From a virus, in IMG/VR virus record IMGVR_UViG_3300032242_000738, positions 20,220 to 84,219 of that record: 64,000 nucleotides of DNA; one strand, 5' to 3'. Below the pieces are notes generated by a model. It was not told the origin of the DNA, searched no databases, and saw only the letters and a program-made list of their open reading frames with translations. This document shows, one piece after another, positions 56,286 to 64,000 of this stretch (position 1 is its first letter; every line of letters begins with the position of its first letter). A program made the position numbers and the translations under genes.

Positions 56286-57113
56286 ATGATGAACTTGCTA
56301 GGACTTAAACATTACCTAATTAATACTATCTACGGGTCAGATGGAAAAATATCCACAGGGAAATTTAAAAGCCTACCGATAGAAGTTAAAAATAGTATTT
56401 TACATTTTACCAATAAATGCCAATCAGATAAGTTATCCGAACGGATTTACTGGATACTAAACGATTTACAAGATTATCCTGCTAAATGTAAATACTCTGC
56501 CTGTGATAACCCACTGAGATTTAAAGGTGGTTATCAAGGAGTATTCTGTTCATATAGTTGTAATTCAAAATACCAATTGTCAGTGTTGCCGAATCCTTTT
56601 AGTGGACTATTAGGAATACAGCGTAGGAAAAATGGGATGATGAAAAAATATGGTGTAGACCATAATATGAAGACTAAAGAAAGTCTTGTTAAACGACAAC
56701 AAACTTATATTGACAACTATGGTGTTGACCATCCATTGAAATCAAAAGAGATTATAGATAGCGTAAGAAAGAAAAATGAAGATGCTGGCAGATGGACTCC
56801 TGAAGAACAAATGGAAGAATTTTATCTGTATAGACGAAAGGTATGGCACTATACTAATCAGCAACCGATTGAAACTCTGCCTAACTATACCCTACGGGGA
56901 CACGCAAGTAATAAAACCGCCTACTCATTGGATCATAGATTTTCTTGCCACGAAGGGTTTATGAAAAACATCCCTCCGGAAATAATAGGGAACATATCAA
57001 ATCTTGAGTATATACCTAACGTACAGAATTCAAGCAAGAAGACTGCTTGCTCACTAACCAAAGAAGAATTGTATGAAAGATATAACAGCTCAAATACAAA
57101 AATAACAGAATAA
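56286..57113 (+). CDS. Free-standing homing endonuclease-like protein
   Basis: 275 aa. A zinc-ribbon-like N-terminal part (CKYSACDNPLRFKGGYQGVFCSYSC), then two copies of KYGVDHNMKTKE/NYGVDHPLKSKE, a repeat typical of DNA-binding regions in phage homing endonucleases, and a C-terminal HNH-like core SLDHRFSCHEGFMKNIPPEIIGNISNLEYIPNVQNSSKK. Such genes spread by cutting alleles that lack them. It sits in an intergenic place between the phosphoesterase and an orphan leader peptide, which it may have separated from its gene. Confidence 0.75.
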   Translation: MMNLLGLKHYLINTIYGSDGKISTGKFKSLPIEVKNSILHFTNKCQSDKLSERIYWILNDLQDYPAKCKYSACDNPLRFKGGYQGVFCSYSCNSKYQLSVLPNPFSGLLGIQRRKNGMMKKYGVDHNMKTKESLVKRQQTYIDNYGVDHPLKSKEIIDSVRKKNEDAGRWTPEEQMEEFYLYRRKVWHYTNQQPIETLPNYTLRGHASNKTAYSLDHRFSCHEGFMKNIPPEIIGNISNLEYIPNVQNSSKKTACSLTKEELYERYNSSNTKITE

Positions 57114-57140
57114 ATATAAGATAAGAATATAGTAACTACT

Positions 57141-57212
57141 ATGACAAATAAATCGCTTAGAGATTACATCAATTTAATAGAATCAAACGAGCAAGGTTTG
57201 GCGGGCAAATGA
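57141..57212 (+). pseudogene. Orphan capsid-targeting leader, 23 codons
   Basis: MTNKSLRDYINLIESNEQGLAGK then TGA. L-I-E/S at 12-15 and the charged helical start match the leader type of the proteins at 24358, 60225 and 61147 and of T4 internal proteins. The frame stops after the leader, so only the targeting peptide remains, 28 nt after the homing endonuclease gene and 12 nt before a glycosyltransferase gene. It reads as the 5' remnant of a lost internal head protein; a real micro-peptide is possible. Confidence 0.55.
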
Positions 57213-57224
57213 CCAACGACAATC

Positions 57225-57935
57225 ATGAAATTCAGTGATAAAATTACTATTGTTATTCCTTGCAAAAATGAAGAAAACTATATTCATCATTTATTAGAAT
57301 CACTACGTTTACAATACATAGGTGATACTAGGATTATCATTGCAGACTGTTCCACTGACAATACTAGAAAAGTCATAAAGGATAATAGTTATTCATTGAA
57401 CGTAGAAATCATTGATGGTGGTCCTGTTAGTATTGCCAAGAATAATGGTGCCAAATTAGTCACAACACCATATATACTATTCATTGATGCTGATGTACGT
57501 TTCTTTAAAAATAATGTAATTCATGATGCGGTTAAAGAAATAGAAGCTAAACGATTGGATCTTGTTGGATTGAACATTAAATCTTATGATAATGATCCAA
57601 GAGCAATGATTAGCTTTGCTATTTTTAATACAATCAATCATACATTGAAATATTTTAGTCCATTTGCTGTTGGGGCATTTATGTTAACACGCACAGACAA
57701 GTTTATGGAATATGGTGGATTTCCAGAAAAGTTTGCAACATCAGAGGACTATTTCTTATCTAGGAAATATAGCCCTAGAAAATTTAAAATTGTTAAACAT
57801 CATTTTGGTCAAGATAGCCGTAGATTTAAAAGAATGGGATATCTAGGTATGGCTAAATATCTGGTCAAGAATTTTGTCAATCGTAACAACAAACAATATT
57901 GGGATAAACTAGATTCATCTAAATATTGGAGTTGA
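57225..57935 (+). CDS. Family 2 glycosyltransferase
   Basis: 236 aa. GT2 signature: ITIVIPCKNEENYIHHLLESL (start), IIIADCSTDNTRKVI, a D-x-D in YILFIDADVRFF, and EDYFLSRK as the ED motif. No membrane segment. GT2 enzymes add sugars to cell-surface polymers or, in phages, to DNA or virion proteins; the target is unknown. Its ATG lies shortly after the orphan leader stop, without a clear binding site. Confidence 0.85.
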   Translation: MKFSDKITIVIPCKNEENYIHHLLESLRLQYIGDTRIIIADCSTDNTRKVIKDNSYSLNVEIIDGGPVSIAKNNGAKLVTTPYILFIDADVRFFKNNVIHDAVKEIEAKRLDLVGLNIKSYDNDPRAMISFAIFNTINHTLKYFSPFAVGAFMLTRTDKFMEYGGFPEKFATSEDYFLSRKYSPRKFKIVKHHFGQDSRRFKRMGYLGMAKYLVKNFVNRNNKQYWDKLDSSKYWS

Positions 57936-57973
57936 TAACGGTTCTTTTTATTCAGTACTAATGACTTGTTACT

Positions 57974-57981
57974 GATAAATA
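57974..57981 (+). promoter_or_regulatory. Late promoter box GATAAATA abutting a start codon
   Basis: Exact motif, 4 nt before the ATG at 57986; no Shine-Dalgarno; predicted leaderless late mRNA. Confidence 0.75.
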
Positions 57982-57985
57982 CTCT

Positions 57986-60169
57986 ATGGACCTAAAAGAA
58001 CTACACTCCTTCAAATTGTCAGATGCTGTGACATTTCACGATCACCTAAATCCTAAACTATTTCGTGGTCAACATCTACAACCTGAAGTAGAACTACAAC
58101 TAAAAACAATTGCAAAAGATTTCCTACAAGAGATGGGAATACATGATTTAGATGTACGTGATATTACTATATCCGGAAGTAATGCAGCCTATAGCTATAC
58201 AGACCATAGCGACTTAGATTTACATATTCTAGTTAATATGAGTGATTTACCTAACGATGAAATATACCGTGAATTGTTTACAGCTAAAAAAGACTTATAT
58301 AATGATTCACATGATATTACTATTCACGGAATTCCAGTAGAATTATATATACAAGATGCATCAGAACCTGTAGTTAGTTTAGGTGAGTATAGTATTAAAG
58401 ATAACAAATGGTTACGTTTACCTACAAAACGTAGAGCAAACTTTGACCAAACAGCTACTAAAGCAAAATATAATAAGTTATTAGATGTAATTGAGAAAAC
58501 ACTACAAACTGATAATATAGCCAAAGTATCAAAAGTATTGAAGAAAATCAAACAATATCGTCAAGCTGGATTAGATAAAGGTGGAGAGTTTGGCCCTGAA
58601 AACTTAGCATATAAAATGTTGCGTAGCCAAGGTTATATTACAAAATTATATGATTTGCGTGATAAGTTACATAGCAAAATATTAAGTTTGAATGGTATGT
58701 ATTCTAATGTACTTGATGAAATTATAGATATGCCTCCAATTACTAGGCGTATGGATATACAATCAATGTATAATGATGTACAGACTAAACTTAAATATCA
58801 TCAGGCAACTAAGTTAACATCTATTAATTTTCCTATGAAAAATCAAGTATTTCGTGAAGATAATTATGGATATAAGTTTTTCTTATTTAACAAAGAGAAT
58901 AAACCAGTGTTTTATCTTGGTATAAGTAAGTTTCATGATGGTTACAAAACAGGTGCGGTTGCGGGTGAAAGTGAAGTTAGTGGACAGGGTTTAGGATGGA
59001 AGTTATATAAAGCAGTAAGTGATTATTTAAATGTACCTTTATATAGTGATAGCACACAAACATCTGATAGTAAGAAGGGTATTTGGCAAAAACTAATACA
59101 TAATTATCCTAAACAAGTGGTAGGATATGACCAAATATCACGTAAGGATGTACCCATTAAAAACATATATCAACCATTACCACAAGATCAGTTACGACAT
59201 GTAGATGATGATACCAGAAGAAATACATTGTTATTAAAGTTTCTACCAGCTGTAGTACAAGAAGATTTAAATGAATCATTTGGTATAGGTCCACTACAAG
59301 TAGGTGATATGTGGTTTGATATTAGAAAACATGCATTAGAGAGATTAGAAGAACGTAGGGTACCTATATCTACTGCAAAAGAATTGTTACGTAGAATTTC
59401 ATTAATGAAGAATAAAATTCAACAAATGGATGCGGGACAGGCTTTTTGGGTTCATGATCCTAGTTTAGGTATTTCAATGGGTATGAGGTTATTGGGCAGT
59501 GGTAAAGTTCAATGGGCTACTACTATTATAGGTGAACCTAGAAACCGTGATGCTAATAATCCAATAATTGATATCAATGAAGCTTTTCATAAGCCATATT
59601 CATTTAAATGGGAAAAGAGTGAGTACGGTGATTATGATGCATTAGCAAAACTACCAGACGACACAAACTTAAGCATTATGTTTAATCTAGCCGATATGTC
59701 AGATAATAACTGGGGGGTTGAATTTTATAGAAACAATAGTCAATCGGTCACCGGGGAAGGTGATGCTCAACGAGTATTTGCTACAGTACTAAATGCTATT
59801 AGTCAATTTATTAAAAAGAAAAAACCTAATACTCTATTTTTTACCACTGTAAAAGAAGAAGATCCTACTGGCAGCAGAACAAAACTATACGATAGATTAG
59901 CTCAACGATATGCTACTGGGTTAGGTTACGATTTAAAAAAAGTAGAATATCCTGAACAAATAGGATATAAGTTAACACGCAACGAACAAAAAGTAACAGA
60001 AGCCTCTGGTTATATTCCTAGCGAAAAAGAAAAGAATGACCCACGTTACAAGACAGCATTAACTGTGGATGTACATCCAGATAGTATCAAAAAGAACGCT
60101 AAATCCTTCTATTGGAAGACTAATAGAGCTGGAATTCCACCAACAGCTAATCCTTCAGGCAAAATCTAA
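57986..60169 (+). CDS. Modular protein: nucleotidyltransferase, GNAT-like and further modules with E-S/E-A junctions
   Basis: 727 aa. Starts MDLKEL (L-K-E). Module 1 (about 1-280): nucleotidyltransferase, GSNAAYSYTDHSDLDLH with D76 and D78, third acid E119 (IPVELYI). Module 2 (285-395): GNAT-like, SGQGLGWKLYKAVSDYL and GIWQKL. Junction L-N-E/S at 428-431. Module 3 (432-528): IRKHALERLEERRVPISTAKELL, WVHDPS, GKVQWATTI, reminiscent of small toxin-like domains. Junction I-N-E/A at 530-533. Module 4 (534-668): PYSFKWEKSEYGDY and a GNAT-like end. Junction V-T-E/A at 670-673, then a basic tail (GYIPSEKEKNDPRYKTALTVDVHPDSIKKNAK) that I recall as a common module of marine phages. Cleavage and packaging are inferred. 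Confidence 0.7.
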   Translation: MDLKELHSFKLSDAVTFHDHLNPKLFRGQHLQPEVELQLKTIAKDFLQEMGIHDLDVRDITISGSNAAYSYTDHSDLDLHILVNMSDLPNDEIYRELFTAKKDLYNDSHDITIHGIPVELYIQDASEPVVSLGEYSIKDNKWLRLPTKRRANFDQTATKAKYNKLLDVIEKTLQTDNIAKVSKVLKKIKQYRQAGLDKGGEFGPENLAYKMLRSQGYITKLYDLRDKLHSKILSLNGMYSNVLDEIIDMPPITRRMDIQSMYNDVQTKLKYHQATKLTSINFPMKNQVFREDNYGYKFFLFNKENKPVFYLGISKFHDGYKTGAVAGESEVSGQGLGWKLYKAVSDYLNVPLYSDSTQTSDSKKGIWQKLIHNYPKQVVGYDQISRKDVPIKNIYQPLPQDQLRHVDDDTRRNTLLLKFLPAVVQEDLNESFGIGPLQVGDMWFDIRKHALERLEERRVPISTAKELLRRISLMKNKIQQMDAGQAFWVHDPSLGISMGMRLLGSGKVQWATTIIGEPRNRDANNPIIDINEAFHKPYSFKWEKSEYGDYDALAKLPDDTNLSIMFNLADMSDNNWGVEFYRNNSQSVTGEGDAQRVFATVLNAISQFIKKKKPNTLFFTTVKEEDPTGSRTKLYDRLAQRYATGLGYDLKKVEYPEQIGYKLTRNEQKVTEASGYIPSEKEKNDPRYKTALTVDVHPDSIKKNAKSFYWKTNRAGIPPTANPSGKI

Positions 60170-60173
60170 TAAG

Positions 60174-60218
60174 TTTCCATATTACGGTATTTTGATAAAT
60201 ACACTATTAGTATGGGAA
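60174..60218 (+). promoter_or_regulatory. Hairpin with the late promoter in its loop
   Basis: TTTCCATATTA (60174-60184) pairs with TAGTATGGGAA (60208-60218) over 11 bp with two G-U pairs. The right arm holds the GGGAA binding site of the gene at 60225. The 23-nt loop carries GATAAATA at 60194-60201. Confidence 0.65.
60194..60201 (+). promoter_or_regulatory. Late promoter box GATAAATA in a hairpin loop
   Basis: Exact motif 23 nt before the ATG at 60225; a late transcript would start within or just before the right arm of the hairpin. Confidence 0.75.
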
Positions 60219-60224
60219 TCCTTT

Positions 60225-61145
60225 ATGAAAATCAGTCAAATCATCAGTGAAACAACTACAGCAGGCTCAATAGCTACTGTAGACACAGCTTTAGGTGCTA
60301 CACAATCTAGGGGTAATCCTAGCATATATGGCAATAAGAAAGTTGGTAACCTTTTTAAAGGCAAGAAAACAAAAGCTCCATACGCTAATAGCATCAATGA
60401 AAGTGCTGAAATTAGCGAACAAGATTTAAGTGAACAAGATTTAATTGTTGTTCCTGGTCAGGGGCGTAGTCTTAAAACTGGATTTGTCAAACATGATCCT
60501 GATCGTGCAGAACATGAAGGACAAACATTAAAGAATAGTTTACATACTATTATTCGTGTAGCAAAACATTTGGATCAAGAATTATCAACAAGAGATGACT
60601 TCCCTGAGTGGGTTTCAGAGAAAATTGGTGCTACAAAGAGCATGATGGTATCTGTTATGGATTATTTAATTAGTGCAAAAGAAATGAATCATGATCCAGA
60701 TGCGGTTGATGAAAGTATAGAAAATAATCCAGTTGCAAATGCAATCATAAGTCATGTTATGAAATATCGTCCTGATTTATTAAAACATGGTGCTGACCGT
60801 GTAGGTGATGCTATTGATAGAATTGTAAGTCGTGTAGGTAATGTTAAATATATCAGTCCTGATAACTTAAACAAATTGATAAAACAAGTTGAATACTATG
60901 TTACATCTAATAACCATGACATGTATGAAGGTAAACCTAATACAAAATGTGTATGCAAAACAATGGGCCAAGATCAATGTCCAGTACATGCTCCATTAGA
61001 TGAAGGTGCTAAAGTAGACCGTATGGTTAAGCATGTTGCACAATCAGAAAAGAAACTTGGTCACAGTAAAAAAGAAGCAGAGAACATTGCTTGGGCTACA
61101 GCCAACAAGCGTGGCATGTTAGACAATAAAAACAAGAAGAAGTAA
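60225..61145 (+). CDS. Candidate capsid-targeted internal protein
   Basis: 306 aa from ATG 60225; the frame runs open upstream into the previous gene, but the promoter and binding site point to this start. N-terminus MKISQIISET, with I-S-E at 7-9. A conserved-looking leader follows (TTAGSIATVDTALGATQSRGNPSIYGNKK), then sites I-N-E/S (57-60) and a small duplication SEQDLSEQDL. The helical middle (EWVSEKIGATKSMMVSVMDYLISAKEMN) is followed by C-x-C...C-x-V-H (CVCKTMGQDQCPVH) and a basic end DRMVKHVAQSEKKLGHSKKEAENIAWATANKRGML. Likely an internal head protein or set of peptides; function inferred. Confidence 0.65.
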   Translation: MKISQIISETTTAGSIATVDTALGATQSRGNPSIYGNKKVGNLFKGKKTKAPYANSINESAEISEQDLSEQDLIVVPGQGRSLKTGFVKHDPDRAEHEGQTLKNSLHTIIRVAKHLDQELSTRDDFPEWVSEKIGATKSMMVSVMDYLISAKEMNHDPDAVDESIENNPVANAIISHVMKYRPDLLKHGADRVGDAIDRIVSRVGNVKYISPDNLNKLIKQVEYYVTSNNHDMYEGKPNTKCVCKTMGQDQCPVHAPLDEGAKVDRMVKHVAQSEKKLGHSKKEAENIAWATANKRGMLDNKNKKK

Positions 61146-61146
61146 T

Positions 61147-64000
61147 ATGAGTAATATTCTTAAAGGTATATTAAACGAATCTAATCCTTTTTATGGACAT
61201 AATGATCCAGCAAAAGAATACGGAGCTGATGCACCCACATATCGTAAACGTGGCCCTTATTCACATACAGATGATGATGAAGATGTTAATCCATTTGCTG
61301 AATATGAACGTCAGCAAAAAGACTTTGCTATTGGTCGTGCAAAGAAAGCGGCAGCTGAAAAACAACAACGTGATAGTGACCATGATAGATTAGCTAGTGG
61401 TACAAATGAAAGTATGGATGATCCATGGGGACCACAAGGTAACTTTGCAGGTGATACGCCAGTCAATTTAGGTGGTGTGTCTATGAAGATCATACAAGTA
61501 GGTGATACTGTTAAGTATTTTGGATACCCTGCTAAAGTAGTTGATATGAGTAAGGATCGTAAGTATTCACGCATTACAATTACTAAAGGGATGGGTAGTG
61601 TTACACAAGATGTATTAACAAGTGATTTACAACAATTAGGTCGTGGTAAAGAAGTACGAGAAGATAATAATACTAGAATGAAAATGGATCAGTATTATGA
61701 ATTAGCAGATGCTATTCAAGAAAAACTCAGAAACGCAATACAGTTTGGTGATAAAGAACTTATAAAAAAATTAAACAAAGAACGTGAAGAATTAGATGCA
61801 CGTGTTAAACAACATGGATTGATGCCCGAATCAGAACAACTAGATGAAATCTCTAATGAGAAACTAGCACAATATAAAACAGCTGCCGCTGCCGATGCAG
61901 GCAAAGCTGATAGTGAAGGTGATTACAAACGTGGTGATAAACGTTTCAGTGGTATTGTTCGTGCAACTAAAAAACAATTTGCTAATGATGCAAAGAAATC
62001 TGCTATTAGTCAAGGTATAAATGAATTTTCTGTAAATCCTACTGGTCCTAAAGGTCCTAAAGATTACGGTCAACCAAATAGTTCACGTTATATAGGTGGT
62101 AACAAGTTTGTAGTAGGTACTACTAACAACTATGTGTTAACTGCAACAATAGACAAATGGGGATTAGAATGGGATGAGGATGATGAAGTATGGTTCTTAG
62201 ACAGTCCTGGTGCCGCACATATTGCTGATGCAAGTGAAGGTGAAATAGAATTGCCCCCACCACGTGAACAGAGATATCAAATACATGATTTAGTAACTGA
62301 TTATCTCAATAGTAAAAATTTAGCAGATTTACAAAAAGTAGCCAAATACTATGGTCATAGTGATGACGGTGAAATGGCAACAAATGAAGAATATAGACCT
62401 ACAACTGGTCAAGCTAATAATATACGTAAACAAACTGCACAGAAAATGAATCCAGGCAGTAGTAAATTTGTTTGGAAAAGACCTAATCAAATAAGTGGTA
62501 GTCATACTGAACAAGAATTACTATCAATGGGTTTTCGTAAATCTACAAAGAGTAACGTATGGGGCGGTACACAAGATATGTGGAATCGTTTATCAGAATC
62601 ATTATATGAATTTGCACCAAATAATGATGATGACGATTCAGATGACTATCAGATGTTAAGAAAACTAGCGTCACAATGGTATAATGGATCTGATGACCAA
62701 ATGTTAAAGATTGAACATGTGTTATCTACCATGGGTTGGGAAATAGGTGAAGATGAATCTGGTGAACCAGATGCAGGTGTATTTGTAATACGCACCGGTG
62801 ATATCAATGGTGATACATATATTGCTTTCCCCGAAAGTGAATTAAATTTAAATGAAAACTTAGGTGATCAATTAAAATCTACATCATTAGATGCATTGAT
62901 TCAAGCTAAACTAGCTATAGAGAAACAACGTGAAGCTGACATAGAAGCTTGGAGACAGGATTTTGAAAAGAATACTGTACAAAAAGCACAACAAGGTTTA
63001 CGTAGACAATTTGAACCAACACCAGTATCACAGCCTGGCGAGAAGCATTCAGTATTAAAGAATAGATTAATGCAATTGAATAGTGCTATAGAGAAACAAG
63101 AAATAGTAGATAAGTTAGTTGATAGATTAGAACGTAAGGGTTTAATGACTCCTGCAATGAAGAATGATACTGATACAAGAATGCATGTTAGATATGGTGC
63201 AAAAGATAACTATCAATCATTAAATCAGAAATTGGATAATGCTATTAATATGTTAAAACATAGATTGGCAATGCGTAAGATTTCTGGATTGAAGGAAAGC
63301 AATGATGAAGAACAATTAGATGAATTAAGTTGCTGGTCTGGTTATCATAGAGTTGCTGGTACCAAAGCAGGCTTTCCAGGTAGTTGTGAAAAAAACAAAA
63401 CTAATGAAGATCACACCGAGAAATGCCCGCACTGTGGTGGCGAATTGGTCAGTGAAGAATTGATGAATGAAAAGAAAGATGCTTGCTACTATAAAGTTAA
63501 GAGCCGTTATAAAGTATGGCCAAGTGCTTATGCTAGTGGTGCGTTAGTTAAGTGCCGCAAGAGCCATGGTAGTTGGGGCAATGGTGGAAAGAAGAATGAA
63601 AGTTCTATACTAGAAGGCATTGAAAGAGCAGATGAGAACTTACACCAATGGTTCAAAGAAAAGTGGGTACGTTTTGGTCCTGATGGAAAGATTCGTGGTG
63701 ACTGTGCTAGAGGTGATGATAGTGAAGGTAAGCCAAAGTGTTTACCACAAAGTAAAGCACAAAATTTAGGTAAGAAGGGTCGTGCAAGTGCTGCTGCACG
63801 TAAGCGTAGAGAAGATCCTAATCCAGAACGTAGTGGTAAAGCCATCAATGTTAACACCAAAAAGAAGTCTAACGAAGGTGTGGCGGAAGGCTCTAACGCC
63901 GGAGATATTGAATTATCACATAGTATGTCTCCTGATATGTTGTATGTACACGCTACATCAGATGGAACAGATGTAGGTGGCGCAAGATTTAAAAAAATAG
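61147..64000 (+). CDS. Very large modular internal-head-type polyprotein, cut by the window edge
   Basis: 951 codons are visible, still open at the right edge. Starts 1 nt after the upstream stop with MSNILKGILNES (L-N-E/S at 9-12). Modules: 90-175 small beta domain; 233-285 LDEISNEKLAQYKTAAAADAGKAD with KRFSGIVRATKKQF; 290-370 unknown; 480-570 LYEFAPNNDDDDSDD then WEIGEDESGEPDAGVFVI; 570-715 coiled coil; 725-750 CWSGYHRVAGTKAGFPGSCEK; CPHC (760-763); 779-813 ACYYKVKSRYKVWPSAYASGALVKC; 834-890 WFKEKWVRFGPDGKIRGDCARG with KRR, DUF5872-like. Junctions include L-S-E/S (482-485), L-E-G (822-824) and V-A-E/G (912-915). The C-terminal half is basic and Cys-rich, suiting DNA contact. Roles are inferred. 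Confidence 0.7.
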   Translation, partial: MSNILKGILNESNPFYGHNDPAKEYGADAPTYRKRGPYSHTDDDEDVNPFAEYERQQKDFAIGRAKKAAAEKQQRDSDHDRLASGTNESMDDPWGPQGNFAGDTPVNLGGVSMKIIQVGDTVKYFGYPAKVVDMSKDRKYSRITITKGMGSVTQDVLTSDLQQLGRGKEVREDNNTRMKMDQYYELADAIQEKLRNAIQFGDKELIKKLNKEREELDARVKQHGLMPESEQLDEISNEKLAQYKTAAAADAGKADSEGDYKRGDKRFSGIVRATKKQFANDAKKSAISQGINEFSVNPTGPKGPKDYGQPNSSRYIGGNKFVVGTTNNYVLTATIDKWGLEWDEDDEVWFLDSPGAAHIADASEGEIELPPPREQRYQIHDLVTDYLNSKNLADLQKVAKYYGHSDDGEMATNEEYRPTTGQANNIRKQTAQKMNPGSSKFVWKRPNQISGSHTEQELLSMGFRKSTKSNVWGGTQDMWNRLSESLYEFAPNNDDDDSDDYQMLRKLASQWYNGSDDQMLKIEHVLSTMGWEIGEDESGEPDAGVFVIRTGDINGDTYIAFPESELNLNENLGDQLKSTSLDALIQAKLAIEKQREADIEAWRQDFEKNTVQKAQQGLRRQFEPTPVSQPGEKHSVLKNRLMQLNSAIEKQEIVDKLVDRLERKGLMTPAMKNDTDTRMHVRYGAKDNYQSLNQKLDNAINMLKHRLAMRKISGLKESNDEEQLDELSCWSGYHRVAGTKAGFPGSCEKNKTNEDHTEKCPHCGGELVSEELMNEKKDACYYKVKSRYKVWPSAYASGALVKCRKSHGSWGNGGKKNESSILEGIERADENLHQWFKEKWVRFGPDGKIRGDCARGDDSEGKPKCLPQSKAQNLGKKGRASAAARKRREDPNPERSGKAINVNTKKKSNEGVAEGSNAGDIELSHSMSPDMLYVHATSDGTDVGGARFKKI

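Noticed and set aside
1-64000. Prophage or plasmid origin of the window
   Set aside because: No integrase, repressor, attachment repeats, partition or host genes were seen; the content is that of a lytic T4-like phage.

Overview
The window is one contiguous stretch of a large, AT-rich, strictly lytic-looking contractile-tailed phage related to T4 (a T4-like myovirus of the marine/freshwater type that infects Gram-negative bacteria). The evidence is recognisable homologues of T4 gp13, gp14 and gp15 (neck and tail completion), gp16 (small terminase), gp18 (sheath), gp19 (tube), gp4 (head completion), gp44 (clamp loader), a gp31/GroES-like co-chaperonin, PhoH and a dNMP kinase. No integrase, rRNA, tRNA or CRISPR was seen. 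Both edges cut genes, and capsid, portal, large terminase and polymerase are absent, so the genome is clearly larger than 64 kb. The exact host cannot be read from the sequence; an LPS-bearing host is suggested by an LpxH-like enzyme.

Layout. 1-2.5 kb: virion/scaffold-like proteins, an IscA-like Fe-S carrier and an exonuclease. 2.5-6.4 kb: a tail fibre, virion proteins and a holin candidate. 6.4-10 kb (minus strand): Nudix hydrolase, gp15, gp14. 10-12.3 kb: an early cassette with MazG-like and MutH-like enzymes. 12.4-24.3 kb: repeat adhesin, gp13, a capsid-targeted polyprotein, dNMP kinase, sheath, tube, head completion, small terminase and a second propeller-like adhesin. 24.3-39.6 kb: internal head proteins, a 2639-residue fibre, endolysin, baseplate/fibre proteins. 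39.7-46.1 kb: replication and chaperone genes in an overlapping operon that carries a secreted YHYH protein, then PhoH on the minus strand. 46.3-51.9 kb: virion proteins, a second holin candidate, and a J-domain/ClpA pair. 52-64 kb: nucleotidyltransferases, glycosyltransferases, an LpxH-like phosphoesterase, a homing endonuclease, and a chain of large modular proteins that runs off the right edge.

Two promoter classes sort the genes by role. Host-type sigma-70 boxes (TTGACA/TTGTAT, 17 nt, TATAAT) precede the exonuclease, the 10.1 kb early operon, Nudix, dNMP kinase, the Pol III-like fragment and the J-domain gene. The T4 late box (here mostly GATAAATA) precedes structural genes on both strands. 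In many cases either box lies only 4-10 nt from the start codon with no Shine-Dalgarno, which predicts leaderless mRNAs. In several others the late box lies in or beside a hairpin that would hide the ribosome binding site of read-through transcripts, as known for T4 gene e.

The most unusual content is a family of modular proteins that begin with short peptides resembling T4 capsid-targeting sequences ending in (I/L)-x-E, and that carry further (I/L/V)-x-E followed by G/S/A sites between small domains (GNAT-like, ParB-like, nucleotidyltransferase-like, basic Cys-containing modules). I infer that these are packaged into the prohead and cut by the phage prohead protease into sets of internal proteins delivered with the DNA. 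An orphan 23-codon leader of the same type lies next to a homing endonuclease.
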